Shown: positions 1 through 6,365 of the stretch, piece by piece
How positions within the stretch are numbered: the stretch's first letter is position 1
Layout: each line of letters starts with the position of its first letter
DNA from: JAAYKT01 sp964408955
Lineage (GTDB): Bacteria > Bacillota > Clostridia > Lutisporales > Lutisporaceae
Direction: 5' to 3'
NCBI GenBank assembly: GCA_964408955.1
Contig: CAYPBK010000063.1
Coordinates: forward strand, 1-10,381
DNA length: 10,381 nucleotides
The notes under the pieces: model-generated
Database searches by the model: none
What the model was told of the DNA's origin: nothing
Seen by the model: the letters and a program-made list of their open reading frames with translations, nothing else
Translations under genes and position numbers: made by a program

Positions 1-114
1 TTTGCCATGTAACTCCTGCAATCGTATCAAATATAATAAGCTGTACTAGAACTATGGTTACGTCTGAACAGTAACAGTATGTGAAAACAACTTATAAATA
101 ATGTAAAGGAACTG
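1..114. other. Left-edge non-coding stretch
   Basis: I see no supportable gene here. On the + strand, frame 3 stays open from the window edge to a TAA at 72-74 (23 codons). This could be the C-terminus of a gene starting outside the window, but the short peptide matches nothing I recognise. No clear terminator hairpin separates it from the promoter at 115. Confidence 0.3.
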
Positions 115-143
115 TTGAATTTAATAATAATTGATGTTAGAAT
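115..143 (+). promoter_or_regulatory. Sigma-A-like promoter of the panT-coaX-dusB unit
   Basis: A -35 box TTGAAT (115-120, 4/6) and a -10 box TAGAAT (138-143, 5/6) are separated by exactly 17 bp. The predicted start near 150 lies on an 8-bp palindrome, TGCCGGCA (149-156), which could be an operator or chance. The 5' leader would be about 88 nt. Confidence 0.55.
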
Positions 144-198
144 TATTTTGCCGGCATCTTAAAAGAGTCGGACATTAAAAAAAGATATTGAATATCGA

Positions 199-220
199 CC
201 GGTATCCTTTATGGAATCGG
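199..220 (+). promoter_or_regulatory. Leader hairpin directly upstream of the panT ribosome binding site
   Basis: CCGGT(A)TCC at 199-207 can pair with GGAATCGG at 213-220: eight pairs including one G-U, one bulged A and a 5-nt loop. The stem ends three bases before the Shine-Dalgarno GGAGGTG (224-230). It contains the upstream in-frame ATG at 211, which argues against that ATG as the start. A role in translation control is inference only. Confidence 0.35.
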
Positions 221-237
221 AGCGGAGGTGCAAAAAA

Positions 238-807
238 ATGTATAGCGAAAAAGTAAAATCCAATGGCTCGGTAAGGAAAATGGCAGTTACAGGTATGTTA
301 GCTGCAGTCTCTATTCTACTAGGCAGTACGCCTTTGGGGTTTATTCCCATAGGACCGACCAAAGCAACTATTATGCATTTACCTGTAATAATAGGAGCAA
401 TTATGGAAGGTCCTCTCGTGGGAGTGGGAATAGGTCTTATATTTGGTATATTCAGCATGATACAAGCTGTTATGGCTCCCACTATTACATCCTTTGTTTT
501 TTTAAACCCTCTGGTAGCTGTATTACCTAGGGTGATAATAGGTCTCACGGCGTATTATTCCTATAAATTAACGAAAAGCTCTTCTATTTCAGCTGTTGTG
601 GGAACCTTAACTAATACCGTCGGTGTTTTAGGCATGATGTACTTGTTATACGGTGCACAGTTTGCAGAGGCTTTAGGACAAGAAAAGACCAGGGCGGCAG
701 CATTGATATTTGGCATAGCTACGGCTAACGGAATACCGGAAATAATTGTAGCCATGTTGGTTGTAACAGCTGTTATCGCTGCTCTCAGAAAGACAAAGAA
801 AATCTAA
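238..807 (+). CDS. panT: ECF transporter S component, probable pantothenate-specific (PanT-like)
   Basis: This is a hydrophobic integral membrane protein of 189 residues with about five or six membrane segments (roughly 15-35, 45-73, 88-110, 115-140 and 155-183) and a basic C-terminus. Its size and the block around residues 39-73 (GPTKATIMHLP followed by a Gly-rich helix) fit substrate-binding S components of energy-coupling factor importers. Such proteins work with a shared EcfT and two ATPases, none of which is in this window. Pantothenate is inferred mainly from coaX lying directly downstream. The start is set at ATG 238 because GGAGGTG (224-230) lies 7 nt before it. The in-frame ATG at 211 has no Shine-Dalgarno and would place that site inside the gene. 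Another vitamin substrate cannot be excluded. The family call is firm and the substrate is moderate. Confidence 0.8.
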   Translation: MYSEKVKSNGSVRKMAVTGMLAAVSILLGSTPLGFIPIGPTKATIMHLPVIIGAIMEGPLVGVGIGLIFGIFSMIQAVMAPTITSFVFLNPLVAVLPRVIIGLTAYYSYKLTKSSSISAVVGTLTNTVGVLGMMYLLYGAQFAEALGQEKTRAAALIFGIATANGIPEIIVAMLVVTAVIAALRKTKKI

Positions 808-811
808 AAAC

Positions 812-833
812 AAGCCAGGCAATTGCCTGGCTT
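812..833 (+). terminator. Perfect 9-bp hairpin between panT and coaX, possible partial terminator
   Basis: AAGCCAGGC (812-820) and GCCTGGCTT (825-833) form a perfect 9-bp stem around an AATT loop, 5 nt after the panT stop. The tail TTAAATTTAATAAAAG is a poor U-tract, so full termination is unlikely. It may lower coaX expression relative to panT or act as a processing or 3'-end stabilising element. Confidence 0.55.
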
Positions 834-860
834 AAATTTAATAAAAGAGAGGCGCGTATT

Positions 861-1640
861 GTGATTTTAGTTATAGATGTTGGAAACACGAACACAGCTT
901 TAGGCTTATATGATGATAAGCTCCTTTTAAATAATTGGAGGATTAAAACGGATGCAAAAAAAACTTCCGATGAGTATGGAATGATGATACATCATTTTTT
1001 TAGTTTTTGCGGGTATAATATTGAAAACGTAAACTCTATAGTTATATCTTCCGTAGTTCCAACAATTATGTATACACTACAGCATATGGTTAGAAAATAC
1101 TTTAAGCAAGAGGCTTTGGTAGTCGGTCCCGGTATAAAAACAGGTATAAATATAAGATATGAAAATCCCAGGGAAGTTGGAGCTGATAGAATAGTTAATG
1201 CTATAGCAGCTTTTGAATTATATGGCGGCCCACTTATATTAGTTGATTTTGGGACTGCCACGACATATTGTGCTATATCGGAAAATGGAGAATATTTAGG
1301 GGGAGCTATAGCGCCTGGAATACAAATATCTATGGATGCATTATTTCAAAAGACAGCAAAACTGCCAAGAGTAGAGTTAGTAAAGCCTGATACAGTAATA
1401 TGTAAAAACACAATTAATAGTATGCAATCCGGAATTATTTTTGGATTTGTCGGGCAAGTAGACTTCATAGTAAATCGCATGAAAAAAGAATTGGGCAGTG
1501 TTAATACCAAGGTAATAGCTACGGGAGGCCTTGCGCGTTTGATCGCTTCAGAATCTGAGACAATTGATGAAATTAACGGACTTCTTACCCTTGAAGGCTT
1601 AAGAATAATATATGAGAGAAATAAGCCGTCAGAAGGTTAG
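861..1640 (+). CDS. coaX: Type III pantothenate kinase
   Basis: This enzyme catalyses ATP-dependent phosphorylation of pantothenate to 4'-phosphopantothenate, the first committed step of coenzyme A synthesis, in the cytosol. The 259-residue length is typical of CoaX. The ASKHA-fold motifs are visible in order: the N-terminal phosphate loop DVGNTNT (6-12, with the Mg-binding Asp6), GADR (107-110, with the probable catalytic base Asp109), DFGTATT (129-135), GGAIAPG (147-153) and TGGLA (221-225). The start is GTG at 861, with GAGAGG (847-852) 8 nt upstream. The start of the protein (MILVIDVGNT) matches the family exactly, so no other start is plausible. Type III kinases are known to be insensitive to CoA feedback, so supply may be set by transport and expression. 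It follows the PanT-like gene by 53 nt and precedes dusB by 56 nt, probably on one transcript. Confidence 0.96.
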   Translation: MILVIDVGNTNTALGLYDDKLLLNNWRIKTDAKKTSDEYGMMIHHFFSFCGYNIENVNSIVISSVVPTIMYTLQHMVRKYFKQEALVVGPGIKTGINIRYENPREVGADRIVNAIAAFELYGGPLILVDFGTATTYCAISENGEYLGGAIAPGIQISMDALFQKTAKLPRVELVKPDTVICKNTINSMQSGIIFGFVGQVDFIVNRMKKELGSVNTKVIATGGLARLIASESETIDEINGLLTLEGLRIIYERNKPSEG

Positions 1641-1696
1641 AAGCTTTATTAGGGCTTTTATATAAGTCTTTATGGTAAAGCATAGGTGGAGGTATT

Positions 1697-2665
1697 ATGC
1701 ACATAGGCAATATTAAACTAGACAATATTATTTTTTTAGCCCCTATGGCAGGATATACCGATAGTTCTTTTAGATTGATATGTAAAGAATTTGGCTGCGG
1801 TATGGTTTACAGTGAAATGATAAGCGCTAAAGGGATTTATTATAAAAATGAAAACACCGCTAATTTATCAATAATAGATGATAGAGAAAGGCCTGCAGCA
1901 ATTCAGATATTTGGGAGAGAGCCAAATATTATGGCTTATGCTGCTGCAAAGCTAGAAGAAAAAGGTGCAGATTTAATAGATATAAACATGGGATGCCCTA
2001 CCCCCAAAATCGTTAATAACGGTGATGGATGTGCCCTAATGAAAGAACCAGAATTAGCGGGTAAAATTGTGGAGGCAGTGGCTAAGGCTGTAAGAATACC
2101 TGTCACAGTTAAAATTAGAAAAGGTTGGGATGATGAGAATATAAATGCCGTTTTATTTGCCCGACTTTTAGAAGAAAAAGGGGCAAAAGCCGTTGCAGTT
2201 CATGCCCGAACAAGAAGTCAATTTTATAGTGGCAGGGCGGATTGGGATATTATAAAGAAAATAAAAGAAAAAATCCAGATACCAGTCATAGGAAACGGTG
2301 ATATATCGACCTCGGAAGATGTACTTAACATGATAAAAGAAACGAATTGTGATGCAGTAATGATAGGGCGAGGTGCCTTAGGGAATCCTTGGATATTCAA
2401 ACACGCTTCTGTTTATCTCAACTGTGGAAGGCAGATTCCTGAAACTACACCGAAAATAAAAATTCAGATGTTAATAAAGCATATGGATAAAGCAATTAAA
2501 TCAAAAGGCGAATATATCGGAATAAAGGAAATGCGAAAGCACATGATTTGGTATCTTAAGGGATTACCTAATATAAGTAAAATAAAAAATCAAATTATAA
2601 ATATTGATAACAAAGAAAAGATAGATCAGTTATTAAAGGATTATTTAAATAATTTTGCGGATTGA
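1697..2665 (+). CDS. dusB: tRNA-dihydrouridine synthase, DusB type
   Basis: This flavoenzyme reduces uridine to 5,6-dihydrouridine in the D-loop of tRNA using NADPH and FMN. The 322 residues show an N-terminal TIM barrel with APMAGYTDSSFR (15-26), the catalytic-cysteine motif NMGCP (97-101, Cys100), a flavin-contacting Lys in VKIRKGW (138-144), HARTRSQFYSG (169-179), GNGDI (199-203) and IGRGALGNPWIF (223-234). A smaller helical tRNA-binding domain follows from about 240. These motifs and the length fit DusB. The start ATG at 1697 is preceded by AGGTGGAGG (1684-1692). The leader contains small alternative hairpins, such as GCTTTA 1643-1648 with TAAAGC 1676-1681, but no convincing terminator, so read-through from coaX is likely. 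DusB next to coaX or lysS is a classic Bacillota arrangement. Confidence 0.95.
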   Translation: MHIGNIKLDNIIFLAPMAGYTDSSFRLICKEFGCGMVYSEMISAKGIYYKNENTANLSIIDDRERPAAIQIFGREPNIMAYAAAKLEEKGADLIDINMGCPTPKIVNNGDGCALMKEPELAGKIVEAVAKAVRIPVTVKIRKGWDDENINAVLFARLLEEKGAKAVAVHARTRSQFYSGRADWDIIKKIKEKIQIPVIGNGDISTSEDVLNMIKETNCDAVMIGRGALGNPWIFKHASVYLNCGRQIPETTPKIKIQMLIKHMDKAIKSKGEYIGIKEMRKHMIWYLKGLPNISKIKNQIINIDNKEKIDQLLKDYLNNFAD

Positions 2666-2825
2666 GAATAATTTATTGATAAAGCAATTAAAATGTAATA
2701 TGACCCTATTAAAGATTTTAATGAGAGGAAGAATATCTAAAAAACATATATTTTTTTCTGTTTTAATAAAGAAAAGAATACACAGCATCTTTTCATCTTC
2801 TTAGAATCAGAAGGAGGTTGACGAT

Positions 2826-3755
2826 ATGAAACGTGTTGTAAGTGTGAGTATAGGGTCATCCAAGCGTGACCATAAGGTTCAACTGAATTTAAAGGGTGAG
2901 GATATATTGGTTGAAAGATTAGGAACCGATGGAGATGTCCAAAAAGCTATAAAGATTATTAAAGAATTAGATGGTAAGATAAATGCTTTCGGAATGGGAG
3001 GTATTGATGTTTACGTGAGGACAAAAGATAAAAAATACATCATTAAAGATTCCCTTCCAATAAAAAATGCGGCAAAAATAACGCCAATGGTTGATGGATC
3101 CGGGCTTAAATCTTCCTTAGAAAGGATTCTTCCAAAGTATATAAATGATAATGTTGAAACACTGCGAGGGAAAAAAGTTTTTATTATGACGGCTGTTGAC
3201 CGGTTTTATATGGCTTTGGGCTTTGAAGAAATAGGCTGTGATTTAATTATCGGTGATGCGATGATGGCTCTTGGCATAAATTTACCAATATACTCACTTA
3301 AAATGTTGGAAAGGATTGCATCTATTATAGCACCAGTTGTATGCAGATTACCTTTTGAGTTGCTATATCCAACAGGCAGAGAGCAAAATAAAGAAATCAA
3401 CACCCGGGGGAAATACGATAAATATTTTTACGAAGCAGATGTTATTGCGGGAGACTTTCATTACATAAAGCGTCATCTTCCTTTTTGTCCGGATGGAAAA
3501 ATGGTCGTTACCAATACTGTCACAGAGGAAGATATTAAATGGCTTCAAAATAGGAATGTAAAAACTCTTATAACCTCAACCCCGGATTTATCAGGTAGGT
3601 CTTTTGGAACTAATGTCATGGAAGCAATAGCTGTAGCTATGATTGGTAAGCATCCTGACGATATCAGCAGTGATGAATACTTAAATTTCTTGAAGGAAAT
3701 GGATTTTAAACCAAGGGTAATTCACTTTAGTAAATTAGCCATGGAAAGCATTTAA
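2826..3755 (+). CDS. Conserved soluble protein of unproven function (resembles proteins labelled quinate 5-dehydrogenase)
   Basis: This is a 309-residue protein with no signal peptide or membrane segment. From memory it resembles a clostridial family often labelled quinate 5-dehydrogenase. I see no shikimate/quinate dehydrogenase active-site pattern and no Gly-rich NAD(P)-binding loop, so I do not adopt that function. Notable blocks are SIGSSKRDHKV (8-18), GTDGD (33-37), AFGMGGIDVYVRT (54-66), VDGSGLK (89-95), GDFHYIKRHLP (209-219) and STPDLSGRSFGTNVMEA (251-267). Alternating hydrophobic strands such as KVFIMTAVD (117-125) and KTLITSTPD (246-254) suggest an alpha/beta fold. The start at ATG 2826 has a perfect AAGGAGGT (2811-2818) 7 nt upstream, predicting strong translation. 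A 160-bp gap separates it from dusB. A weak TTGATA...TATGAC pair (2676-2704) could be a promoter, but I am not confident. Confidence 0.85.
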   Translation: MKRVVSVSIGSSKRDHKVQLNLKGEDILVERLGTDGDVQKAIKIIKELDGKINAFGMGGIDVYVRTKDKKYIIKDSLPIKNAAKITPMVDGSGLKSSLERILPKYINDNVETLRGKKVFIMTAVDRFYMALGFEEIGCDLIIGDAMMALGINLPIYSLKMLERIASIIAPVVCRLPFELLYPTGREQNKEINTRGKYDKYFYEADVIAGDFHYIKRHLPFCPDGKMVVTNTVTEEDIKWLQNRNVKTLITSTPDLSGRSFGTNVMEAIAVAMIGKHPDDISSDEYLNFLKEMDFKPRVIHFSKLAMESI

Positions 3756-3783
3756 ATAGCATAATAATTTGGAAGCAGTAATA

Positions 3784-3837
3784 GTATTAATACAACAAAG
3801 GTCGCATCCGTTATAACTATTTAGCAGTTATAGTTAT
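3784..3837 (+). repeat. AT-rich inverted repeats after the 309-residue gene, possible weak 3' end
   Basis: GTATTAATAC (3784-3793) is a 10-bp palindrome. ATAACTAT (3813-3820) pairs perfectly with ATAGTTAT (3830-3837) around a 9-nt loop. There is no GC core or U-tract, so a canonical terminator is not supported. The rest of 3838-3924 holds nothing I recognise. Confidence 0.3.
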
Positions 3838-3924
3838 TAAATATCGGAAAACTAATATAAGGTTATCAAAAAATACACGGAAAAAGGTGATAAGGAAGTA
3901 AGAATGTGGAACTTTAATAAGTCC

Positions 3925-3953
3925 TTGACAATACTTAGGTGCTATTTTATAAT
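3925..3953 (+). promoter_or_regulatory. Perfect consensus sigma-A promoter of greA-lysS
   Basis: TTGACA (3925-3930) and TATAAT (3948-3953), both 6/6, are separated by exactly 17 bp. This is the strongest promoter match in the window. Transcription should begin near 3960, giving a leader of about 139 nt before greA. Confidence 0.85.
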
Positions 3954-3963
3954 AAACAAATAA

Positions 3964-4013
3964 CAAGATAATAAGCACTGAAAGGGTACTCTTTTGCAGT
4001 GCTTATTATCTTG
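3964..4013 (+). promoter_or_regulatory. 17-bp perfect hairpin at the 5' end of the greA leader
   Basis: CAAGATAATAAGCACTG (3964-3980) is fully complementary to 3997-4013. The 16-nt loop can add AAAG/CTTT pairs. The stem starts only about 4 nt after the predicted transcription start. Such 5' hairpins can protect mRNA from 5'-end decay. Its 3' arm also takes part in a competing terminator-like fold (3997-4030). No T-box motif or recognisable riboswitch core is seen. Confidence 0.7.
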
Positions 4014-4030
4014 ATAACGTACTGTTTTTT
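3997..4030 (+). terminator. Alternative terminator-like hairpin in the greA leader
   Basis: CAGTGC (3997-4002) can pair with GTACTG (4019-4024, one G-U). An inner TTAT/ATAA stem (4006-4009 with 4014-4017) closes a CTTG loop, and six T residues follow at once (4025-4030). The fold shares bases 3997-4013 with the 17-bp hairpin, so the two are mutually exclusive. It is much weaker than the hairpin and should form only if the 5' arm is occupied or removed. Confidence 0.4.
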
Positions 4031-4098
4031 AAGGACATAATAATATACAAACACCTCGTTCTATTATAAATATATATAGTTTAAAGGGGAGGCATAAT

Positions 4099-4584
4099 AT
4101 GTCATTTAATAAGGAAAACTTATTAACTGTATCAGGATTAGCAAAGCTGGAGGATGAGCTTAATAATCTTAGAACAAAAAAAAGAGCGGAGATAGCACAA
4201 AGGATAAAGCAAGCTTTAGCATTTGGTGATATTTCAGAGAATTCTGAATATGATGAAGCCAAAAACGAACAGGCATTTATTGAAGGCAGGATAGCGCAGT
4301 TGGAAAATATATTAAAAACTGCAAAGGTAATCGACGACGAAGATATAGTTACTGACAAGGTTAGCGTGGGCGCAAGAGTCCGGTTAAAGGTTGTGGATGA
4401 AGATTATGATGATGAGGTGGAATATATGTTAGTCGGTTCTGCTGAAGCTGATCCAATTAACATGAAAATATCCAATGAATCACCTGTAGGCATGGCAATT
4501 TTGGGTAAGCTAATAAATGATATTGTCGAGATTCATGTACCTGACGGAATAATAAAATATAAAATATTACAAATAAACAAATAG
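4099..4584 (+). CDS. greA: Transcription elongation factor GreA
   Basis: GreA rescues backtracked RNA polymerase by inserting its coiled-coil tip into the secondary channel and stimulating cleavage of the 3' end of the transcript. The 161-residue length is typical. The N-terminal antiparallel coiled coil spans about residues 12-77, with the acidic tip GDISENSEYDEAK (43-55). Asp44 and Glu47 correspond to the catalytic Asp41/Glu44 pair of the E. coli protein. The C-terminal FKBP-like domain (about 85-160) carries SPVGMAILGK (128-137). ATG 4099 follows GGGGAGG (4086-4092) by 6 nt. CCTC at 4054-4057 could mask that site weakly. A strong promoter and structured leader lie upstream. lysS begins 11 nt after the stop, so the two are almost certainly cotranscribed. 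Confidence 0.96.
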   Translation: MSFNKENLLTVSGLAKLEDELNNLRTKKRAEIAQRIKQALAFGDISENSEYDEAKNEQAFIEGRIAQLENILKTAKVIDDEDIVTDKVSVGARVRLKVVDEDYDDEVEYMLVGSAEADPINMKISNESPVGMAILGKLINDIVEIHVPDGIIKYKILQINK

Positions 4585-4595
4585 GGGGAATTTAA

Positions 4596-6086
4596 TTGGC
4601 CAATGAAGAATTGAATTTAAATGAAATACTTAGAGTGCGTAGAGAAAAACTTAAAAAGTTAAAAGAGACTGGCAAAAATCCCTTCGACATTGTAAAATAT
4701 GATGTTACATACCATTCAAATAAAATCAAAGAGAACTTTGAAGAGTTAGAAGGGCAGTCTGTATCCGTCGCAGGAAGGATTATGTCAATGAGAGATATGG
4801 GCAAGGCGTCGTTCTTCGATGTGCAGGACAGATACGATAAAATTCAAGTCTATGCTAAAACAAATGATTTAGGAGAAGAAGCCTATAACGATTTTAAAGA
4901 ATATGATATAGGTGATATAGTAGGAGTCAAAGGAAAAGTATTTAAAACCAGAATGGGTGAAATATCCATACATGCTGAAGAAGTACATTTGCTTACAAAA
5001 TCTCTTCAACCTCTTCCAGAAAAATGGCATGGGCTAAAGGATGTAGACATCAGGTATAGGCAGAGATATGTGGATTTGATTGTAAATTCAGAAGTGAGAG
5101 AGAATTTTGAAAAAAGAACAAGAATCATTCAAGCAGTAAGAAGATTCTTTGATGAAAAGGATTTTCTGGAGGTAGATACTCCCGTTCTTGCAACTATTGC
5201 TAGTGGTGCAGCGGCAAGACCTTTTAAAACTCGCAGTAATGCATTGGGAATAGATTTATATCTCAGGATTGCCACGGAACTATACTTAAAAAGACTTATT
5301 GTAGGCGGTTTTGAAAGAGTATATGAAATGGGTAAGGATTTTAGAAACGAGGGTATAAGCGTTAGACATAACCCCGAATTTACCATGATTGAACTATATC
5401 AGGCTTATGCAGATTATAATGACATGATGGATCACTGTGAACAATGTATTGCTTATTGTGCCCAGGAAGCGTTAGGAACGACAAAAATAGTTTACCAAGG
5501 AACAGAAATAGATTTGACTCCTCCATGGAATAAGATGACTATGATTGATGCAGTGAAAAAATACTCAGGCGTTGATTTCAGAGAGATTAAAGGTGATGAT
5601 GCAGCAAGAGAAATAGCGGTAAAATTAGATGTGGTAGATGAATTAAAGAAGGAGCTTAAACATTGTACATGGGGCGATATATTAAATGCAGCTTTTGAGG
5701 TACATGTTGAAAAGCATTTGATACAACCGACTTTTATCATTGATTATCCTGTTGAAATTTCACCATTGACTAAAGGGAAAAAAGATGACCCCACTATAAC
5801 AGAAAGGTTTGAAGCATTTATTTATGGCAGAGAAATCGCCAACGCATATTCAGAATTAAATGATCCTATAGTCCAAAAGGATAGATTTTTGCAGCAGATG
5901 CAGGACAAAGAATATGGTGATGATGAAGCCTATGCTATGGATGAAGATTTTGTTAATTCCCTAGAGGTAGGAATGCCGCCAACCGGCGGAATGGGCATAG
6001 GGATTGACAGGATTATAATGTTTCTGACAGATTCCTATTCAATAAGAGATGTTATTCTATTTCCTACTATGAGACCTTTAGATTAA
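4596..6086 (+). CDS. lysS: Lysyl-tRNA synthetase, class II
   Basis: LysS charges tRNA-Lys with lysine using ATP and acts as a cytosolic dimer. The 496 residues contain an N-terminal OB-fold anticodon-binding domain (about 55-135, with VAGRIMSMRDMGKASFFDVQD) and a class II catalytic core. Motif 1 is around FLEVDTPVLA (190-199), motif 2 is FRNEGISVRHNPEFTMIELY (249-268), and motif 3 is GMGIGIDRIIMF (465-476) leading to IRDVILFPTMRP (483-494). The start is TTG at 4596, with GGGGG at 4584-4588 overlapping the greA stop and lying 7 nt upstream. No in-frame ATG lies nearby, and the N-terminus reads like other LysS. One oddity is that the usual THHNALD stretch reads TRSNALG (212-218). A terminator follows. 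In B. subtilis too, lysS follows dusB and precedes an rRNA operon. Confidence 0.97.
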   Translation: MANEELNLNEILRVRREKLKKLKETGKNPFDIVKYDVTYHSNKIKENFEELEGQSVSVAGRIMSMRDMGKASFFDVQDRYDKIQVYAKTNDLGEEAYNDFKEYDIGDIVGVKGKVFKTRMGEISIHAEEVHLLTKSLQPLPEKWHGLKDVDIRYRQRYVDLIVNSEVRENFEKRTRIIQAVRRFFDEKDFLEVDTPVLATIASGAAARPFKTRSNALGIDLYLRIATELYLKRLIVGGFERVYEMGKDFRNEGISVRHNPEFTMIELYQAYADYNDMMDHCEQCIAYCAQEALGTTKIVYQGTEIDLTPPWNKMTMIDAVKKYSGVDFREIKGDDAAREIAVKLDVVDELKKELKHCTWGDILNAAFEVHVEKHLIQPTFIIDYPVEISPLTKGKKDDPTITERFEAFIYGREIANAYSELNDPIVQKDRFLQQMQDKEYGDDEAYAMDEDFVNSLEVGMPPTGGMGIGIDRIIMFLTDSYSIRDVILFPTMRPLD

Positions 6087-6107
6087 AATATATAAAATTG
6101 ATTGAGT

Positions 6108-6137
6108 AGCCCCGTTAGTGAATACAAACGGGGCTTT
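6108..6137 (+). terminator. Rho-independent terminator after lysS
   Basis: AGCCCCGTT (6108-6116) pairs perfectly with AACGGGGCT (6127-6135) around a 10-nt loop. The tail TTTAAATTTGTAATTTTT is T-rich though interrupted. It starts 21 nt after the lysS stop and should end the greA-lysS transcript. Confidence 0.8.
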
Positions 6138-6195
6138 AAATTTGTAATTTTTATTTATGATTTTGGGAAAATAAATAGTATAATATAAAGGAAAT

Positions 6196-6223
6196 TTGAT
6201 AAATAAGTAGAATAATGTATAGG
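6196..6223 (+). promoter_or_regulatory. Possible promoter of the purine permease gene
   Basis: TTGATA (6196-6201, 5/6) and TATAGG (6218-6223, 4/6) are separated by 16 bp. A perfect TATAAT also occurs at 6179-6184, but without a good -35. Either would give a leader of roughly 135-180 nt. No purine riboswitch core is visible in 6087-6365. Confidence 0.35.
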
Positions 6224-6289
6224 ATAATTATAGATGAAGTATGCTATTTAAATCAAATAAAAGGGTTAATCTATGTTAATAGCCTACTC

Positions 6290-6316
6290 AGGAGGTGTAA
6301 CATTTTAAATATTACA
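6290..6316 (+). promoter_or_regulatory. Orphan Shine-Dalgarno and near-palindrome in the permease leader
   Basis: AGGAGG (6290-6295) is a full ribosome-binding sequence with no ATG, GTG or TTG at usable distance. It is followed directly by a near-perfect 21-bp inverted repeat (6296-6316): TGTAA...TTACA arms with an inner ATT/AAT pair and one mismatch. This could be an operator or a leader hairpin. No regulator is identified. Confidence 0.3.
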
Positions 6317-6365
6317 TAGAATACAGAATTAATATTAGCTTAAACGAAAGAATGGAGGAATTCTT

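Noticed and set aside
211..237. Upstream ATG extending the PanT-like protein by 9 residues
   Set aside because: It has no Shine-Dalgarno, lies in a hairpin, and would put the strong GGAGGTG inside the gene; ATG 238 is better.
2750..2780. AT-rich TTTTCT/AGAAAA inverted repeat after dusB as a terminator
   Set aside because: It has no GC pairs in a stable stem and no U-tract after the stem, so it is expected by chance in AT-rich DNA.
3960..4098. T-box or lysine riboswitch controlling greA-lysS
   Set aside because: No T-box sequence is present, and the leader is too short for a lysine riboswitch.
4029..4358. Antisense open frame over greA, and other long frames opposite real genes
   Set aside because: These are shadows of conserved genes, with low-complexity Ser/Ile-rich translations and no ribosome-binding evidence.
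6087..6365. Purine riboswitch before the permease
   Set aside because: No aptamer core (such as the TTTCTACC joining region) is present on the + strand.
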